Part shown: positions 61,501 to 64,000 of the stretch, piece by piece | How the letters are laid out: each line of letters starts with the position of its first letter | Numbering within the stretch: position 1 is the stretch's first letter | Assembly: GCA_028023455.1 (NCBI GenBank) | Contig: JAQFVV010000013.1 | Coordinates: 15,884,258-15,948,257 of the forward strand | DNA from: Epiperipatus broadwayi | Lineage: Eukaryota; Onychophora; Udeonychophora; Euonychophora; Peripatidae | Direction: 5' to 3' | DNA: 64,000 nucleotides | Translations under genes and position numbers: made by a program | The notes under the pieces: generated by a model | Seen by the model: the letters and a program-made list of their open reading frames with translations, nothing else | The model's database searches: none | What the model was told of the DNA's origin: nothing

Positions 61501-62956
61501 GGAATATTCAAATGCAATATTTAATTCTGGTTAGTAATTAAATAATACTCATATTTAAAATTATACGTATGAATAAAATTTGTATCATAACTTAAGTTAG
61601 CATTAAGTTAAATGTAAGATGATAAGTGTAACTTCTGATAACTGGCCTATAATTAGAATAGGTTATCCCATTAAAGACCATAGATAAAGTAAATGTATTA
61701 GAAATAAATTTAATATTTTGCGTATTGCATATGATTGGATTAATCATTTAAAAAAAAAAAAAAAAAAAATGAACAAAAAAAAAAATAGTTAGTCAATAAT
61801 TTTGAATAAAAGCTTCTACAAGGTTATCAAAATTTAATAAACAATGTATTGGTAATGAAATGTATTTTTAGTTAATCAATCCATATGACTGCATACAGGA
61901 GAAGTAGTAACCGCTAGTCCATAACCAAAAGAGTATACAGATTAATGTCAGTTATATTTTATATTTTTGTATTATATTGAATAAATGTTCATATATTTTT
62001 TTTTTGTGATAATAATAAATTATAGTCTTGTTAAAATTTGTTGTAGATTCATTTTTTTTGTTTTTATATGCTAAATATAAGTGTTTGCACAATATTTGCA
62101 AAACCTTTTCTTGAGTCCGAAATCATTCCAAATTCTTAAAGACTTAATATACCAGATAAATAAAGTTAAGCAGATCGGAATATGTCATTATATTTTAGTT
62201 TAATGATAATTATTTATGGAGTTGAAAACTTAAGACTAAACATTCACCTTTGTATAAAAAAAAAAAATGAATTTATTCCCAAACCATTAACTTTGGTTGC
62301 ACAGTATTCCATTCCCATTTAGTTAAATTGTCTAAGTAATAAATCTTAGTTATATTATTGTGTTGTCATGGATGATGGAAGGACACAAAAAGCACCCTTG
62401 TCTTTTTATTATTCTGACTGAGCTTCTAAAAAAAAAAAAAAAAAAAAAGGCTGTGTTATTCAAAATTATACGTCATTATTGAATAGAATTATCCTCTCTT
62501 TAAATAATATAGCAGTTGATATGAGAGATGAAGACACATTGAATTTAAGTAAAATAAATGTTTCCTATAGCCGACCAGAATGCCAGTCATATGCGACAAC
62601 ACAATACTGCCGAGCATTTCCTTACATGAAACAAAGAACCCTGAGATTAATATTATTATAATTATTCTTTAAATTAATAAGTGATCAATTATTGTTGTTA
62701 TTACAATCGTGGCATGGCTTAAGAGAATTGAATGTACAATTGTATTATATGAAAGGTATTTTAGATCGTATTGGAAAATTAATGGATATGTTGCTTTATT
62801 TTGGTTGCCTTAACAACAACCAGAAAAATTAGTGTCACAGGTGCAAATAAACTAATTAATAAATATTGGGTTAAAAATAGAAATAAATAAATTTAAAAAT
62901 AAAATAAACTAATAAAAATAAAGAGTTAGAAATAATATAAATTTCTATTAAAAATA
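58558..62956 (+). repeat. 3' LTR, 4,399 bp
   Basis: Partner of 50897-55315. Differences are few: scattered single-base changes (for example near 59,448, 59,630, 60,056, 60,234, 60,618, 61,128 and 62,839), the missing ~20 bp duplication, a 9 bp deletion near 61,974 and A-run lengths. Confidence 0.95.
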
Positions 62957-62965
62957 ATATTGGGT

Positions 62966-64000
62966 TAGAATATATATACATTGGATGTACAAAAGGCTTT
63001 TGATCAGAGTAAACAACATTTTAAAATTGTTATGGGAGATTTTAATGCTAGAATTGGTAAACAAATGAAAGATGAAAGTGTTGTAGGTAATTTTGGTTAT
63101 GGTAATAGAAATGAGAGAGGACATAGACTTGTGGAGTTTGCAGAGAAGGAAAAACTTTATATTATGAATTCTTTTTTTGAGAAAAATGTTAGAATGAAAT
63201 GGACATGGAAGCATCCAAATGAAGGTACAGCAGAATTGGATTATATTTTGACTAACAGGAAATACATATTTCAAGGTTGTAATGTTCTTAATAAATTTAA
63301 CACAGGAAGTGATCATCGATTAGTAAGGGGTAAGATACATGTTAATGTAAAACTAGAGAGACAAAAATTATTAAGAAAAACTATATTTACAGTTGATATT
63401 CCTAATCTTCAGAAACATTCTAATGAATTTAAATTAGAACTTACAAATCGGTTTCAAGTATTAGTAGATTTTGAACATGATTCAGATTTAAATGAAATTA
63501 ATATAAAAATAACTGATACACTTTTAAAAACTGCAACAAAGATAGCTGGTAGAAAAAAAGCAGCAATTGACTAATAAAATTTCTACTGAGACTAGAGAAC
63601 TTATGAAGAAAAGAAGGAATATGAAGATATACAAGAATGATGCATTAAAAAGAATTGAATATCTCGAATTTTGTAAAATGGTGCGGAAAAGAGTTGAAAA
63701 TGATATAAGAAAGTATAACTGTGAACTAGCAAGAAAAGCTGTAGAAGAAAATATAAGTCTTAAGAATGTAAAACAACATTTTGGTATTGGTAGGAAATTT
63801 ATATCTGCAATAAGGAAAAAAGATGGAATTATTACTAAAAAGAGGGATGACATTATGAAATTGGTAGAAGATTTTTATCAAGAATTATATAGTAATAAAG
63901 AACAAGTACCTCCTATATCTATTACATCTTCCGAATTGCCCAGAATTTTAAATGAAGAAGTGAGAAATGCAATTAAATGTATGAAAAAAGGAAAGGCTCC
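62966..64000 (+). pseudogene. 5'-truncated RTE-type LINE: endonuclease and start of RT region
   Basis: The frame opens after a TAG at 62966. 62,981-63,574 encodes the C-terminal two thirds of an endonuclease/exonuclease/phosphatase domain: IVMGDFNARIG, GNRNERGHRLVEFAEKEKL, TAELDYILTNRKY and GSDHRLVRGKI carry its Asp/Asn and Asp-His catalytic motifs. At 63,552-63,558 a run of seven A moves the frame by one, producing a stop at 63,572. Removing one A from the run would continue the match: KKRRNMKIYKND, FYQELYSNKEQ, LNEEVRNAIKCMKKGKAP, the linker that precedes reverse transcriptase in RTE elements. The RT lies beyond the window. The N-terminal start of the nuclease is missing, as in typical 5' truncation; its edge abuts the giant LTR. 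Confidence 0.88.

Larger units (their letters stand above)
50897..62956 (+). mobile_element. Young giant-LTR retrotransposon, gag-only derivative
   Basis: This 12,060 bp element consists of two ~4.4 kb LTRs and a 3,242 bp interior. ATAT lies on both sides (50893-50896, 62957-62960), which fits a 4 bp duplication, though the flanks are AT-rich and the end could shift by a base or two. A primer-binding-site candidate follows the 5' LTR and a purine tract (GGTGGGAGAA) precedes the 3' LTR. The interior encodes one intact Gag and the C-terminal tail of integrase; protease, reverse transcriptase, RNase H and the integrase core are absent. By this content it is a Ty3/Gypsy-derived LARD-like element that would need enzymes supplied by an autonomous relative. 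No env-like gene is seen. Confidence 0.93.

Noticed and set aside
62948-63316. 122-codon minus-strand ORF over the LINE nuclease
   Set aside because: It is the antisense shadow of the endonuclease frame, rich in Phe/Ile/Ser as expected from reversed AT-rich codons.

Overview
The window is AT-rich animal DNA with exons split by long introns, and it lies entirely inside one host gene. Six exons on the minus strand (39.1, 37.2, 28.9, 24.0, 20.8 and 3.7 kb) join in phase with GT-AG borders. Together they give 298 codons of CAD, the trifunctional pyrimidine-synthesis enzyme (carbamoyl-phosphate synthetase II, aspartate transcarbamylase, dihydroorotase). They run from the end of the CPSase regulatory domain through the first part of the dihydroorotase domain. 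CAD continues off both sides: downstream exons lie left of base 1, and no upstream exon is recognised between 39,077 and 64,000. Exon order, the fused CPSase-DHOase reading frame, introns of up to 17 kb and the mobile-element mix indicate a metazoan, probably an invertebrate with a large genome. Arthropod-like wording of the DHOase segment is suggestive, but I cannot name a taxon.

Everything else recognised is intronic and repetitive. From left to right: a 2.8 kb unit bounded by ~300 bp inverted repeats and holding an 88 bp tandem repeat (0.26-3.1 kb); a decayed hAT transposon with a BED/hATC transposase relic (4.2-7.1 kb); a hAT element carrying a second hAT inside it, both with perfect 8 bp target duplications (7.2-8.2 kb); two foldback elements (10.3 and 11.6 kb); a pair of 2.1 kb direct repeats round a 728 bp centre that looks like a non-coding LTR element (12.5-17.4 kb); a tRNA-headed SINE (18.7 kb); further SINE and MITE copies (25-41 kb); a decayed Ty3/Gypsy element on the minus strand (42.3-46.7 kb); a dead mariner (48.9 kb); and a third tRNA-like foldback (50.0 kb).

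The right end is dominated by a 12.06 kb, very young LTR retrotransposon (50,897-62,956). Its LTRs are ~4.4 kb each and almost identical. Its 3.2 kb interior keeps an intact 723-residue coiled-coil Gag and only the C-terminal tail of integrase; protease, reverse transcriptase, RNase H and the integrase core are missing. It must depend on a relative for these functions. It abuts a 5'-truncated RTE-type LINE whose endonuclease domain runs into the window edge.

There are no operons, CRISPR arrays or prokaryote-type systems. The most distinctive items are the gag-only giant-LTR element, the compensatory change in the terminal hairpin of the 2.1 kb repeats, and the family of palindromic tRNA-like foldbacks.
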